From NCBI RefSeq assembly GCF_003671495.1, contig NZ_RCHN01000029.1, positions 35,599-99,598 on the forward strand: a stretch of DNA of 64,000 bases. The letters run 5' to 3'. The position numbers and the translations under genes are program-made. The stretch is from Ketobacter sp. (GTDB lineage: Bacteria > Pseudomonadota > Gammaproteobacteria > Pseudomonadales > Ketobacteraceae). The notes beneath the pieces are model-generated. The model had not been told where the DNA came from and did not search any database. It worked only from the letters and a program-made list of their open reading frames with translations. The stretch's first letter is position 1; every line of letters begins with the position of its first letter. Below are positions 1 to 9,118 of the stretch, piece after piece.

Positions 1-1008
1 CCCCTGTTGGATCAGAGACTGGATCTTTTCGAATTGCGCTTTCGATGAAACCGGCCCCATCACCACCTCGGAATTGGGATCACCCACAGAGACCTGGGCT
101 GCGGCTTCCCGGGCGATATCCATGGCTTCCTGCATGCGGGCGGCAGGTACTAACAGGCGGGAACCGGCACTGCAGGTTTGGCCTGAATTCCCCATCATGC
201 CGGCGACGCTGGCGGCGACACTCTCGGCAAAGGCTTCGTCATCCAGGATGATGCTGGGGCTTTTGCCCCCCAGCTCCTGAGTGACCCGTTTGACGGTGGG
301 CGCGGCATTGCGCGCTATTTCCACGCCGGCCCGGGTGGAACCGGTGAAAGAGACCATGTCCACATCGGGATGGGAAGACAGCGCTACGCCTACCCCTGCC
401 CCATCACCCTGCACCAGGTTAAAGACCCCGGCCGGGACGCCGGCGGCGTGCAGGATTTCCGCAAAAATCTGGCCGGTGAAGGGTGCAATTTCAGAGGGTT
501 TGAGAATCATGGTGCAGCCGGTGGCCAGGGCTGGGAACACTTTGACGGCGATCTGGTTCAATGGCCAGTTCCAGGGTGTGATCAGGCCACAGACACCGAT
601 GGGTTCTTTCACGACCAAAGTGGCACCACGCTGCTCTTCGAACTGAAACGTCTTGAGTACTTCAATGGCAGTTTGCAAATGCCCGGAGCCCAGCCCTACC
701 TGAAAACCATTGGCCAGATACGACGGTGCGCCCATTTCCTCGGTCAAGGCTGCGGCCAGATCCGCTGTGCGTTTCTCGTATTCCGCAAGAATATTCTGCA
801 GGATCTCCAGCCGATCGCCAGTCCGGGTCACAGACCAGCTGGAAAATGCTTGGCGCGCTGCCCGTACCGCTTTATCCACGTCGGCGGCGGAGCCGATTGC
901 GATCCGGCCGCAGGGGGATTCCGTGGCCGGATTTTCCACATCCAGTGTTGTTAACTCAACCGGGTCGACCCATTCACCGTCAATGTAGAATTGCAAATAT
1001 TCGCGCAT
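1..1008 (-). CDS. NAD(P)-dependent aldehyde dehydrogenase, 3' end beyond window
   Basis: Oxidises an aldehyde to a carboxylic acid with NAD(P)+, in the cytoplasm. I translated the minus strand from the ATG at 1008. The frame stays open to base 1, giving 336 residues of a family usually about 480 long, so the C-terminus is missing. Visible motifs are PWNWP at about 145, the cofactor-binding lysine in ILKPSE near 170, FTGST at 221-225, the catalytic Glu in ELGGKS near 245 and the catalytic Cys in GQTCS near 279. An AGGA lies 8 bases before this ATG; a second in-frame ATG at 1017 is less well placed. It is the last visible gene of the SDR, monooxygenase and Rieske run and may oxidise an aldehyde made by those enzymes. 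The substrate cannot be told from sequence. Confidence 0.93.
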   Translation of the reverse strand, partial: MREYLQFYIDGEWVDPVELTTLDVENPATESPCGRIAIGSAADVDKAVRAARQAFSSWSVTRTGDRLEILQNILAEYEKRTADLAAALTEEMGAPSYLANGFQVGLGSGHLQTAIEVLKTFQFEEQRGATLVVKEPIGVCGLITPWNWPLNQIAVKVFPALATGCTMILKPSEIAPFTGQIFAEILHAAGVPAGVFNLVQGDGAGVGVALSSHPDVDMVSFTGSTRAGVEIARNAAPTVKRVTQELGGKSPSIILDDEAFAESVAASVAGMMGNSGQTCSAGSRLLVPAARMQEAMDIAREAAAQVSVGDPNSEVVMGPVSSKAQFEKIQSLIQQG

Positions 1009-1050
1009 GGTAAGCATCCTGTATTCTGTCTTATTGTTTTATGAACCGCG

Positions 1051-2445
1051 TTAATCCTCGATCACCCGGGGTGATCCTTTACCCATAAAACGGGCCAGGT
1101 TGCGGTGGAAATTGGTGATCTTCTGTTCCTGGTGCGGATTGGGCAGGGCGCCACGGAATCCGCGATTGCGCATGCCTTTCTGTACGGCCGCCATATTGGA
1201 GAAATCCTGTGCCAGCACTTTGCGCCATTTTTCTTCGGTGGGTTCTGCGTACACCCACTCCGTCTTGGGCTCTTCACCCTGCGGATAACGCTCCAGTGCA
1301 TAAGCTTCAAAAATGCACTTATTGGGGTCGCCACCGTACGGCCGAGCCCGGTAACCCAGCAGGAATGTCAGGCCAGGGATAAACGACATGTTGGGAAAGA
1401 TGTGCCACGCCAGCCCAGCTTTGGCCAGCTTGTCCGGATCAATGGTGGGCCAGACCACACCACGGGCTGCATCATCCCGTTTGGCTGACTCATACCAGTG
1501 TTCATGCACCTCGTGTGGCGGAGTGTCTTCTGGCAGCTCGTCCACCAGTCGATTGGCGGCATTCACCAGCGTTGGCGTGGTGCTGCCCCGAATGGTATCC
1601 CAGAACTCATTCTGCATCTGGGCAATCATCTTGCGTGCATCCGGGCCTTTGCCGGTGCGGGTGACGGTGGTGGTGGCGGCGGAGTCACCCTCTTCCGGAT
1701 CTTTCGAATCGAAACCATCGTTGCCGTGCAGCCCTTGTGCTTTGCTCCAGGCATAAAAGTCGCCGTACACGCAGAGTTGCGGATGGGTGCCTTCAACATG
1801 GTAAGGTTCCATAAAGGCTTCTAACGCGGTCTTCCAGTTGCAGTCAAACACTACGTACTGGCGCCAATGATAGCGCATGTCTTCGAATTCAAACTGGTTC
1901 AACAGGTCAGATGCGGGCATCAGGTATTCCACCAGCGGCTCACAATCCGGGTTCATGTTGATCCAGATCCAGCCGCCCCAGGTGTCGACTTTCACCTCAC
2001 CCAATTGTGTTCGTTCGTCGTTCAGGCAGCCCTTCCAATCGTCCTGATCCAGGATGCGGGTGCACTTGCCTTCGAGGTTGTAGGTCCAACCGTGATAACC
2101 GCACACGAAATTCTGTTTGCGACCACAAGCACTGTGGGCGCCTTCCGGGGTGTCCACCAGTTGCCGGCCCCGGTGGGAGCAGACGTTATAAAAGGCCTTT
2201 AATGTATCCGGGCCGGTACGCACGATGATAATGGAGTCGTCCATGACATCATAGGTGATGAAGTTGCCCACTTCGGGGATTTCTTCAACCCGGCCGGCGT
2301 GCTGCCAGACCTTCGACCAAATCTTGTCGCCCTCTTCGCGCGCATACTCGGGGCAGGTGAATGCCTCGACGCCGTAGGTCAAAGGTTCGGAGAGGTCCTC
2401 CACCGGGATCACTTTGTCAGGATTAATATCGGCTTTCTTGTTCAT
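1051..2445 (-). CDS. Rieske non-heme iron oxygenase, large (alpha) subunit
   Basis: Catalytic subunit of a ring-hydroxylating or demethylating oxygenase. It takes electrons through a [2Fe-2S] Rieske centre to a mononuclear iron that activates O2. Counting from the chosen start (464 residues), the Rieske ligands are Cys89 and His91 (CSHRG) and Cys115 and His118 (CGYHGW). The mononuclear iron ligands are likely His216 and His221 in EPYHVEGTH, plus a downstream acid. I chose the ATG at 2445 because GGAG precedes it by 6-7 bases; an in-frame start 27 bases upstream lacks this. No beta subunit or reductase is adjacent, so it is probably an alpha-only enzyme fed by a ferredoxin encoded elsewhere. 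It lies 49 bases downstream of the monooxygenase gene in the same run. Substrate unknown. Confidence 0.93.
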   Translation of the reverse strand: MNKKADINPDKVIPVEDLSEPLTYGVEAFTCPEYAREEGDKIWSKVWQHAGRVEEIPEVGNFITYDVMDDSIIIVRTGPDTLKAFYNVCSHRGRQLVDTPEGAHSACGRKQNFVCGYHGWTYNLEGKCTRILDQDDWKGCLNDERTQLGEVKVDTWGGWIWINMNPDCEPLVEYLMPASDLLNQFEFEDMRYHWRQYVVFDCNWKTALEAFMEPYHVEGTHPQLCVYGDFYAWSKAQGLHGNDGFDSKDPEEGDSAATTTVTRTGKGPDARKMIAQMQNEFWDTIRGSTTPTLVNAANRLVDELPEDTPPHEVHEHWYESAKRDDAARGVVWPTIDPDKLAKAGLAWHIFPNMSFIPGLTFLLGYRARPYGGDPNKCIFEAYALERYPQGEEPKTEWVYAEPTEEKWRKVLAQDFSNMAAVQKGMRNRGFRGALPNPHQEQKITNFHRNLARFMGKGSPRVIED

Positions 2446-2494
2446 ATGGTTCTCCAGCCATGGCGATGTCATTGGTGCAAAGCCATTGAAAATT

Positions 2495-4348
2495 TCAGTC
2501 AGTACCGACGACCATGCCTTCCAGGTCGCCTTTATCGCGCCAGTCCTGCATCAGGGATTGGAACGCATCCCAACCCGGACCGTAGGATTCTCCCAGATAC
2601 CAGCGGAATTTTTCCTCGCCTTTGCTATCCAGTTGGGCTTCACCCTCGTTGTTGAAGTAACTGGGGGTACATTCCCGCTGGAACTGAGAAATATCAATGG
2701 CCGTTTCACGGATGTGTTGTATCCATGCATCCTGGGCGGACTTGCTTGGCTCAACCGACGTTAAACCGCGCTCCAATGCCGCGTTGATGATGTAGGCAAT
2801 ATGATGGCTCTGCCGGCTGAAGGTTTCTGTGGTGGTGGCGTTAAAGCCCCCCTGGTAGAAGCCCACATAGAATTGATTGGGGAAGCCGTGGCTCATCATG
2901 CCGTGCAGTGTTTGATAGCCATCGGCCCAATGTTCATAGAGAGACAAGCCGTCACGACCTTCGATGGCATCGATCCCCCAGCGACGGTCCAGATCACTGG
3001 TAACTTCGAAGCCACTGGCAAAAATCATGCAGTCGATTTCGTATTCCTGACCTTGGGCAATAAAGCCCTTCTCAGTCATCTCTTCCACACCCCGGGTCTT
3101 GGAGACATCCACCAGGGTAACGTTGGGGCGATTGAAGGTGGAATAATAATCGTCGTTGGAACAGGGTCGTTTACACAGGAAACGGTACCAGGGCTTCAGG
3201 GATTCCGCCGTGGCTTTGTCTTCCACCAGGGCTTCTACACGGGCGCGTAGACGCTCCATCACGCGATAGTCCATCAGCTCCCGTTTTTCCATGAATTGCT
3301 CTGGGCTGGTGGGCCAACCTTCCTGTTCAAATTCCGCCACCAGGTTGCGATTGACCTCAGTCCAGATGTCACAAATATTGTCTTCGTCACCGGGGGCGAA
3401 GGTGTCAATAGCGGCACGCTGGAAATTGGCTTTGCGTTCCTGCTGCCAGCCAGGCTTCAGGCTGTTTGCCCATTCAGGATCGGTGGGAACATTTTTGCGC
3501 TCGTCCACGGTAGAGGGCGTGCGTTGCAGCACATAGACTTGCTTTGCATACCGTCCAAGATAGGGGATGGCCTGGATCGCGGTGGCACCAGTACCAATAA
3601 TGGCTACGGTTTTGTCGGCCAGCTTTGACAGTTCTGGATTGCGATATTCACCGCCGGTGTACTCGTAATCCCAGCGTGCGGTGTGGAACATTTTGCCTTT
3701 AAAGTCATGAATTCCGGGGATTGCCGGCAGCTTGGGAATGTTCAGCAGTCCATTGGCCATGACCACAAACCGCGCTCGAATTTCGTCGCCGCGATTGGTT
3801 TTGATGCGCCAACGATTCAGCCTGTCGTCCCACTTCATGGTGGACACGAGCGTATGGAACAAGGCTTTTTCGTACAGGTCAAAACGATCAGCGATGCTAC
3901 GCATATAATCGTAGATATCATAGCCATCGGTGTACTTTTTGGAAGGCATGTACCCCATCTCTTCCAGCATGGGGAGATAACAATAGGCATCGTTATCGCA
4001 TTGGATTCCCGGATAGCGGTTCCAATACCAGACACCACCGAAATCACCAGCGTGATCGATGTTGCGGAAGTTTTTGACGCCCGCTTTTTTTAATTCCACG
4101 CCAGCCAATAAACCAGACCAGCCACCACCCAGTACTGCCACATCCAGATCTTCCGAGATGGGCGCGCGGGCCTGCACTGGTGTGTGAGGGTCGATCTCAT
4201 AGGCATCGTTGCCGTCATCGTCCGGGCGCACATATTGCTTTTGCCCTTCGGGTCTTACTCGTATTTCCCGTTCCTGCCGATACTTTTCCCGCAGTGCCGG
4301 GATATCAACTTCACCAGCGGGTGGCACATTCGTCGCTTTACACTTCAT
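2495..4348 (-). CDS. Flavin-containing Baeyer-Villiger-type monooxygenase
   Basis: Class B flavoprotein monooxygenase that would insert one oxygen from O2 into a ketone to give an ester or lactone, using FAD and NADPH. In the 617-residue product the FAD-binding GGGWSG is at 74-79 and the conserved WYWNRYPG segment is near 107. The Baeyer-Villiger fingerprint (FKGKMFHTARWD) is at 216-227, and a second nucleotide-binding motif (GTGATAIQ) is at 252-259. The N-terminal extension of about 65 residues is typical of larger members such as the cyclododecanone and steroid monooxygenase group. It sits between an SDR, which could make the ketone, and a Rieske oxygenase and aldehyde dehydrogenase. The family is clear; the ketone substrate is not. 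Confidence 0.93.
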   Translation of the reverse strand: MKCKATNVPPAGEVDIPALREKYRQEREIRVRPEGQKQYVRPDDDGNDAYEIDPHTPVQARAPISEDLDVAVLGGGWSGLLAGVELKKAGVKNFRNIDHAGDFGGVWYWNRYPGIQCDNDAYCYLPMLEEMGYMPSKKYTDGYDIYDYMRSIADRFDLYEKALFHTLVSTMKWDDRLNRWRIKTNRGDEIRARFVVMANGLLNIPKLPAIPGIHDFKGKMFHTARWDYEYTGGEYRNPELSKLADKTVAIIGTGATAIQAIPYLGRYAKQVYVLQRTPSTVDERKNVPTDPEWANSLKPGWQQERKANFQRAAIDTFAPGDEDNICDIWTEVNRNLVAEFEQEGWPTSPEQFMEKRELMDYRVMERLRARVEALVEDKATAESLKPWYRFLCKRPCSNDDYYSTFNRPNVTLVDVSKTRGVEEMTEKGFIAQGQEYEIDCMIFASGFEVTSDLDRRWGIDAIEGRDGLSLYEHWADGYQTLHGMMSHGFPNQFYVGFYQGGFNATTTETFSRQSHHIAYIINAALERGLTSVEPSKSAQDAWIQHIRETAIDISQFQRECTPSYFNNEGEAQLDSKGEEKFRWYLGESYGPGWDAFQSLMQDWRDKGDLEGMVVGTD

Positions 4349-4461
4349 GGTCCGATCTCTTCTTATATTTGTGGCAGTAACGTCAGCTTGGTGAGCTATT
4401 CAAACATTGCCATGATTGGGATTTGCAGTAAATATTCAGGCCGTTTTTATATATCGAACGG

Positions 4462-5202
4462 CTAAGGCATTACACGTCCACCGTTTACGCCCAGAGTGAG
4501 GCCGGTGATGTAACCCGCTTGCTCCGACGCCAGGAAGGAACATGCTGCGGCTATGTCATCCGGGCTACCGGCTCGCTTCATGGGCGACGCTTCGATTTGT
4601 TTGTCGATGTCCACGGGGGATTGGCGCAACATCGGTGTGTCGACAAAGCCGGGGGGAATGTTGTTGACGGTAATGCCTTTTGCGGCCAGTTCGAGGCCGA
4701 GGGATTTGGTGAAGGCAATAACCCCACCCTTGGACGCGGAGTAATGACACATCATGGGCGCGCCGGTTTGTGCCGATGATGAAGAAATATTGATGATGCG
4801 CCCCCACCCTGCGGCCAGCATATCTGGAATGACCTGTTGGCAACACAGCATGGGGCCTTTGATGTTAATCGCCATCATGCGATCAATCGCTTCTTCTTCG
4901 ATATTCATGAACGGGATGAAGGCGGAAATACCCGCATTGTTCACCAAAACGGTGATGGGGCCGAACGCCTGCCGGGTCAGTTCGGCACTGTGGGCAATGT
5001 CCGTTTTTGAGGATGCATCGCCCACACAGGCGATGGCCTTCCCACCATTGGCGGAGATCAGTGCTACGGTTTCTTCAGCGCTGTCCGCGTTCAGGTCCCA
5101 GACGGATACTGCCGCGCCGTCGTTTGCCAACTGCAGACAGATGGCTCTTCCAATTCCACTTCCGCCGCCGGTAACCACCGCGACTTTCCCCTGTAATGAC
5201 AT
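4462..5202 (-). CDS. Short-chain dehydrogenase/reductase (SDR)
   Basis: Classical NAD(P)-dependent alcohol/ketone oxidoreductase of 246 residues. The cofactor motif TGGGSGIG is at 11-18, NNAG follows near residue 87, and the active site is Ser in the NISSSS stretch with YSASK (Tyr-x3-Lys) downstream. The start is the ATG at 5202, with GGAG 9 bases upstream; the frame continues to a TTG at 5217 that would put the ribosome site inside the gene. It is the first gene of the SDR, Baeyer-Villiger monooxygenase, Rieske and aldehyde dehydrogenase run. Oxidising an alcohol to the ketone used by the next enzyme is a natural inference. Its promoter (-35 TTGACA, -10 TATTAT) and the overlapping operator at 5237-5247 are listed separately. 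Confidence 0.93.
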   Translation of the reverse strand: MSLQGKVAVVTGGGSGIGRAICLQLANDGAAVSVWDLNADSAEETVALISANGGKAIACVGDASSKTDIAHSAELTRQAFGPITVLVNNAGISAFIPFMNIEEEAIDRMMAINIKGPMLCCQQVIPDMLAAGWGRIINISSSSAQTGAPMMCHYSASKGGVIAFTKSLGLELAAKGITVNNIPPGFVDTPMLRQSPVDIDKQIEASPMKRAGSPDDIAAACSFLASEQAGYITGLTLGVNGGRVMP

Positions 5203-5236
5203 GGATCTTTGCTCCAATGGTTGGCTCTTATTTTAA

Positions 5237-5247
5237 CAACACTGTTG
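5237..5247. promoter_or_regulatory. Palindromic operator, exact CAAC-N3-GTTG, SDR promoter
   Basis: CAACACTGTTG is a perfect odd-centred palindrome. It lies 4 bases downstream of the -10 box of the SDR promoter, over the expected transcription start, where a bound repressor would block initiation. The same core recurs at 17990, 57092 and 61697. I infer a TetR-type repressor site; the protein that binds it is not shown by the sequence. Confidence 0.7.
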
Positions 5248-5251
5248 ATTA

Positions 5252-5281
5252 ATAATACCGGTCAGTACTTTTAGTTGTCAA
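5252..5281 (-). promoter_or_regulatory. Sigma-70-type promoter of the SDR/monooxygenase/Rieske run
   Basis: Read on the minus strand, TTGACA (5276-5281) is followed after 18 bases by TATTAT (5252-5257). This is a near-consensus vegetative promoter, about 50 bases upstream of the SDR start codon. The operator at 5237-5247 lies directly downstream. Confidence 0.7.
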
Positions 5282-5292
5282 GACGAAGACAA

Positions 5293-5310
5293 GCGCTCCT
5301 TAAGGAGCGC
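5293..5310 (-). terminator. Hairpin after the TetR gene
   Basis: A perfect 18-base palindrome with 7-bp arms (GCGCTCC / GGAGCGC) and a TTAA loop. It lies about 90 bases past the TetR stop codon on the minus strand and is followed by the T-rich TTGTCTTCGTCTT. It probably ends the ligase, dehydratase, ligase and TetR transcript just before the SDR promoter. A protein-binding site is the alternative. Confidence 0.5.
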
Positions 5311-5402
5311 CGGAGTGAATCTGGTGGGGGAATGAAATGGCGTGGATTGCGCTAAAAATCGCTGAAAACTGCGGGACTTAGGGATGGTTTCGTAACGAAT
5401 TT

Positions 5403-6059
5403 CTACCAGTCGGAACGGGCGGACACCAGGGTGCGCACGGCTTTGCCCACCCATTCCCGGCGCTCTTTCTCGGAGACTTCTTTTTTCGAAAGCATGGCGT
5501 TGATGTACCAGCCCCGAATCATGTGAATGAACACTTCCGCGACCGCGCTGGCGTCTTTACAGGGCAGGTTGTCTGCCTGAGCACATTGTTCAATGAACTC
5601 GGCAATACGGCGGATTCCAATTTCGGTACGCTCCGCGGCGGCTTTACCCAGCTCCGGGAAACGATGGATTTCACTGTAGATCAGTTGATTCACCGCCACC
5701 TCGTCGTTGGCCAGGCTGAGCTCCAAAGTGCGATTGGCGTAAGCTGTGAGCCCTTTTTCGAGATTCGGTTTGCCACTGGTATCCACCGTGAGGGAGGCCC
5801 AAGGTGAATAGCGTTCGATCTGTTGTTTCAGAATGGCGCGGAACAACTGCTCTTTCGAGGGGTAGCGGGAATACAGTGTAGTTTTAGACATGCCGGCGGT
5901 TTTGACAATGCGGCTGACCGAGGCGGCACCGTATCCCTGATCCTGGAACTCCTGCAAGGCCACTGCCAGGAGTTGGTCTTCGATGTCTGCAACGTCTTCC
6001 GGCCGTGGACGACCCCGTGGCCGTTTTGCCTCTGCTTTAGTGGTTTTTCGTACTGCCAT
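5403..6059 (-). CDS. TetR/AcrR-family transcriptional regulator
   Basis: One-domain-plus-sensor regulator of 218 residues. A basic N-terminal tail (RPRGRPR) precedes a TetR helix-turn-helix at about 30-78, with recognition-helix residues SKTTLYSRYPSKEQLF. The remainder is the all-helical ligand-binding and dimerisation domain. It is the last gene of the run that starts with the ligase at 10684, 71 bases after the ligase ending at 6131. It may therefore respond to a CoA thioester or acid made by those enzymes. It is one of two TetR genes in the window. Either could bind the repeated CAAC-N3-GTTG operator, but this gene has no copy in its own upstream region, which favours the other (61809-62471). 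Confidence 0.9.
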   Translation of the reverse strand: MAVRKTTKAEAKRPRGRPRPEDVADIEDQLLAVALQEFQDQGYGAASVSRIVKTAGMSKTTLYSRYPSKEQLFRAILKQQIERYSPWASLTVDTSGKPNLEKGLTAYANRTLELSLANDEVAVNQLIYSEIHRFPELGKAAAERTEIGIRRIAEFIEQCAQADNLPCKDASAVAEVFIHMIRGWYINAMLSKKEVSEKERREWVGKAVRTLVSARSDW

Positions 6060-6130
6060 GTGGAATGGGGTATCTTTTTATTGCTGTCAGTGAAAAACCA
6101 CTTTACCAGATCTGGTCGTTTTAACAAACG

Positions 6131-7831
6131 TCAGCCTTGTGCCTTGAGTCGGTCTGCCGCCAGGGTCTGCAATTGTGAGCTTTTGACCTTTGCGCTGCCG
6201 GTCCATTCCAGTTCGTCTTCCCTGAACAGCAATACGCGTCGCGGCACTTTGAAGCTGGCCAGTTGTTCCTTGGCAAAGGAGCGGACCAACTCTTCCGACA
6301 GCTCAGCGCCTTCCTGCGGGACGATACAGGTCACCACCAGCTCCCCCAGCAGTTCGTCAGGAATGCCGACGGTTTTGGTGACCTTGACTCCGGGGCACTG
6401 GGCTATGACGGTGTCAATTTCCACGGGGGATACATTGGCGCCCCCGGTTTTGATGATGTCGTTCAGGCGGCCTTCCCAGTGCAGTCTGCCCTGCGGATCA
6501 AAAAATCCACCATCGCCGGTGCGGAAAAAGCCCTCTTCGTCCAACACTTCATCTTGGGGGATACCGATGTAGCCCAGCATCAGGGTTGGGCCTTTCACCG
6601 CAATCTCACCCCGTTCCCCCAGTGGCATTAAATCACCGGACAGCGGGTCTACGATCTTGAATGTGTTGCCCGCCACCGGTATGCCGTGACTGTCACCGGA
6701 AACCGATTTGGGCGTATTGGCGGGAAATACGGAACTGAGGGTAAAGGTTTCCGTATTGCCGTAAGCGTGGGTGGCATCAATCCAGTTGGAATTCACTGTA
6801 GGGTGACCCGCCACCGGTGAATTGGCGTCAATGTATTTTAACGCTGACAAATCCACATCAAGCCAGTTTTTGGCGTCCACCAGCTGCGCCCATTGGTGGG
6901 GCCAGGCGAAAATATAGGAAACGTTCTCGGCCTCCATAATGGCCAGTGCTTCCTCCGGCTGGAAGGTTTGCTGCAGCACCAGGGTGCCCCCGGCCGACAG
7001 CGTGCTGCCGATACCTATGGCAAAATTACCGGACCAGAAAAAGCCGTTGGTGGTGAGTGAGCGCACATCCTGATCCAGCCCCAGCCATTTACGCCAGCGC
7101 CAGAGCTGCAGGCAAACGCCCCGATGGGCACTTAGAATGCCTTTCGGTTTGCCGGTGGAGCCAGAGGAAAAAAACAGTACGCCTGGATCGGCAGGCTGCA
7201 CAGCGGCAGCGGTCGCTTCAACCAGCTCCGGTGAGATGCTCTCACCCCGTGCCAGAAAGGCGTTCCAGCCTTCAATGCCACCTGCTGTTTCTTCGCTATC
7301 TACCGTCGCCAGGTGTCGCAGGTAAGGGAACGTTTCAGAAAACAATTGACCAGGGGCTGCGTTGCTCAGCTTTGGCTCCAGCTCCCTTAGCACGGTAGCG
7401 AAGTCTTTCTTCAATACATGTCTTTCGAACAGCAGGATGGAACAGCCCGAGTTTTCCAATACCACTTTCAGCTCGGCGGGCGTTGAAAAGGTGCTCAGCG
7501 TTGTCGCCACGCCACCGGCCAGGGCGGTACCGAACACCGCAGATAGAAACTCCAGGCGGTTGGTCATCAGAATGCCTACCCGAGTGCCTTTGCCGGCACC
7601 GCAGGCTAATAAGGAACGGGCCACCACCACCGAGCGGGACCATAACTCGTCATAAGTCCAGCGTTCTGCGCCATCGGTGCTGGGCAACATCACCGCCTCA
7701 CGTGGGCCGAAACGGGAGGTCACCTCCTTCAGGTAGCCACCTAAAGTGAGTGCGCCGATACCTTCTTCTTCATTCAGTGGAATCCCCTTGATCAGGGACA
7801 AGCCTTCGCGAGATTGGGTTGGCAGCGTCAT
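6131..7831 (-). CDS. AMP-dependent acyl-CoA synthetase/ligase
   Basis: Member of the ANL superfamily that activates a carboxylic acid with ATP to an acyl-adenylate and then an acyl-CoA. In the 566-residue product the phosphate-binding loop SSGSTGKPKG is at about 222-231. Further on are the adenine-site motif YGNTE, the hinge GDGGFF and GRLNDIIKTGG of the C-terminal lid, and a lysine in the terminal GSAKVKSS where the catalytic Lys is expected. AAAGGT lies 6 bases before the ATG. It follows the FAS1-like dehydratase by 125 bases, and that spacer contains a strong hairpin (7907-7930). Substrate unknown; a cyclic or branched acid is likely from context. Confidence 0.93.
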   Translation of the reverse strand: MTLPTQSREGLSLIKGIPLNEEEGIGALTLGGYLKEVTSRFGPREAVMLPSTDGAERWTYDELWSRSVVVARSLLACGAGKGTRVGILMTNRLEFLSAVFGTALAGGVATTLSTFSTPAELKVVLENSGCSILLFERHVLKKDFATVLRELEPKLSNAAPGQLFSETFPYLRHLATVDSEETAGGIEGWNAFLARGESISPELVEATAAAVQPADPGVLFFSSGSTGKPKGILSAHRGVCLQLWRWRKWLGLDQDVRSLTTNGFFWSGNFAIGIGSTLSAGGTLVLQQTFQPEEALAIMEAENVSYIFAWPHQWAQLVDAKNWLDVDLSALKYIDANSPVAGHPTVNSNWIDATHAYGNTETFTLSSVFPANTPKSVSGDSHGIPVAGNTFKIVDPLSGDLMPLGERGEIAVKGPTLMLGYIGIPQDEVLDEEGFFRTGDGGFFDPQGRLHWEGRLNDIIKTGGANVSPVEIDTVIAQCPGVKVTKTVGIPDELLGELVVTCIVPQEGAELSEELVRSFAKEQLASFKVPRRVLLFREDELEWTGSAKVKSSQLQTLAADRLKAQG

Positions 7832-7906
7832 GTTGTTACCTTTTTATTTTCGGTAGTATTGTTTTTGTGGTCTGACTGCGTTTGAGATTTCAGAAGATGG
7901 TAGGAC

Positions 7907-7930
7907 AAGGCGTGCCAAAAAGCACGCCTT
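7907..7930 (-). terminator. Hairpin inside the dehydratase/ligase spacer
   Basis: 9-bp arms (AAGGCGTGC / GCACGCCTT) around a 6-base A-rich loop, in the 125-base gap between the dehydratase stop and the next ligase start. No clear T-run follows on the minus strand. It may be a weak terminator, a processing site, or a structure that protects the upstream mRNA. Confidence 0.4.
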
Positions 7931-7955
7931 TCCTTGTCTGGTAAGCGCAGTGATG

Positions 7956-9080
7956 TTATGCGCGACTGGGCAGCTCAACAATGGCAACACCGCTGGCAGA
8001 CAGTTCACCCCGATGGGTTTCTGCTTTCTGCTGGATTTCTACCAGATGCTTACCATCTTCCACGAATTTGCGCACCACCGTGGCATTGATGAAGATGGCG
8101 TCCCCATCGGGATTGTGCCGACGGATCTGACTTTTCGCCTTACGCAGGAAGCCGTCATCTCCCATCCAGTTGGTGATCTGATGGGTCAGCCAGGAACAAC
8201 GCTCCGGGCCGTAATCGTAGGCACCCGGTGCGCCCACTTCCAACGCGAAGTCTTCATCCCAGTGCACACGCTCAGGACAGTCGGGCACGTTAAAGCGGTT
8301 TTTGATGCCCAGGCCAGGATGCGCCTGTTGCATTTTCCAGGCGAGCTTGTTGGCGCGGATGTAAAGACCACCCCAGCCCTGAGCGTAACAGATGAAGCCG
8401 GTGACGGTCATGGGGCCCTTCATCATGGTAGGCAGTTCTTCGCCCTCTTTCACATCCTCCCAATAACGGGGTGTGGCACCACGAATTTCTTCCTGCTCAT
8501 AGACCTTGCTGAATTCCGCCAGCTGTTCTTCGGTGAAGGGTTCCACCCGGCCGCGGGCTTCGGTGTATTTGGTGCCGCGTTCACGGGCTTCGTCGCGGTC
8601 GGTGCGGAATACCCAGGAATCGGCTTCTGCCACTTTGTCACCGGACTGGTTGAAAAAGTCCACGTGATAGATCTGCTGGAAGGCACGGCCGGCAAATTTG
8701 GTTTGGTGTTCCACCAGGTCTTTCAGATAGGCTTCGGTGGTGATGACATCATTGCGCAGAACCGGCTTGTGCCAGGTCCAGTCAGCACCGGCCCACATGG
8801 CGTGCACACCGGACAGGCCACCGCAGTAACCGGAAACAATGCGGCTGGTGGTGAACAGGAAGCTGGGCAGCGCCACGATGGAGCCGTACTTGGTGTTGGC
8901 GGCGTATTCGGGATCACACCACAGCGGGTTGTCGTCACCAATGCCATGAGCGTAATGGCGGATGGCATCGCGTGTGGCTTCGTAGTTCCAAGGTTCTACG
9001 GTGTTGGTGATCTTGACGCCAATGCGCTCGCGCAGATCAGCCAGACCCTGTTCGGTTATTTTTGGAAACTTGGCGGACAT
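7956..9080 (-). CDS. FAS1-like/MaoC-type double hot-dog dehydratase
   Basis: Likely enoyl-CoA hydratase or dehydratase of 374 residues built of two hot-dog folds. The N-terminal half (about 1-170) matches the MaoC N-terminal/FAS1-like dehydratase pattern, with WNYEATRDAIRHYAHGIGDDNP near the start and an AGADWTWHKPV segment. The C-terminal half has the YDYGPERCSWLTH and TNWMGDDG block typical of the second hot dog in this group. AAGGAG lies 7 bases before the ATG. It sits between two acyl-CoA ligases, fitting a hydration step on a CoA thioester. A homologue of similar size is encoded at 11801-12967. The family is clear from pattern; the exact reaction is inference. Confidence 0.82.
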   Translation of the reverse strand: MSAKFPKITEQGLADLRERIGVKITNTVEPWNYEATRDAIRHYAHGIGDDNPLWCDPEYAANTKYGSIVALPSFLFTTSRIVSGYCGGLSGVHAMWAGADWTWHKPVLRNDVITTEAYLKDLVEHQTKFAGRAFQQIYHVDFFNQSGDKVAEADSWVFRTDRDEARERGTKYTEARGRVEPFTEEQLAEFSKVYEQEEIRGATPRYWEDVKEGEELPTMMKGPMTVTGFICYAQGWGGLYIRANKLAWKMQQAHPGLGIKNRFNVPDCPERVHWDEDFALEVGAPGAYDYGPERCSWLTHQITNWMGDDGFLRKAKSQIRRHNPDGDAIFINATVVRKFVEDGKHLVEIQQKAETHRGELSASGVAIVELPSRA

Positions 9081-9118
9081 CTTTTTTCTCCTTGGTTCTT
9101 AATTGCCGGCCGCAGCCG

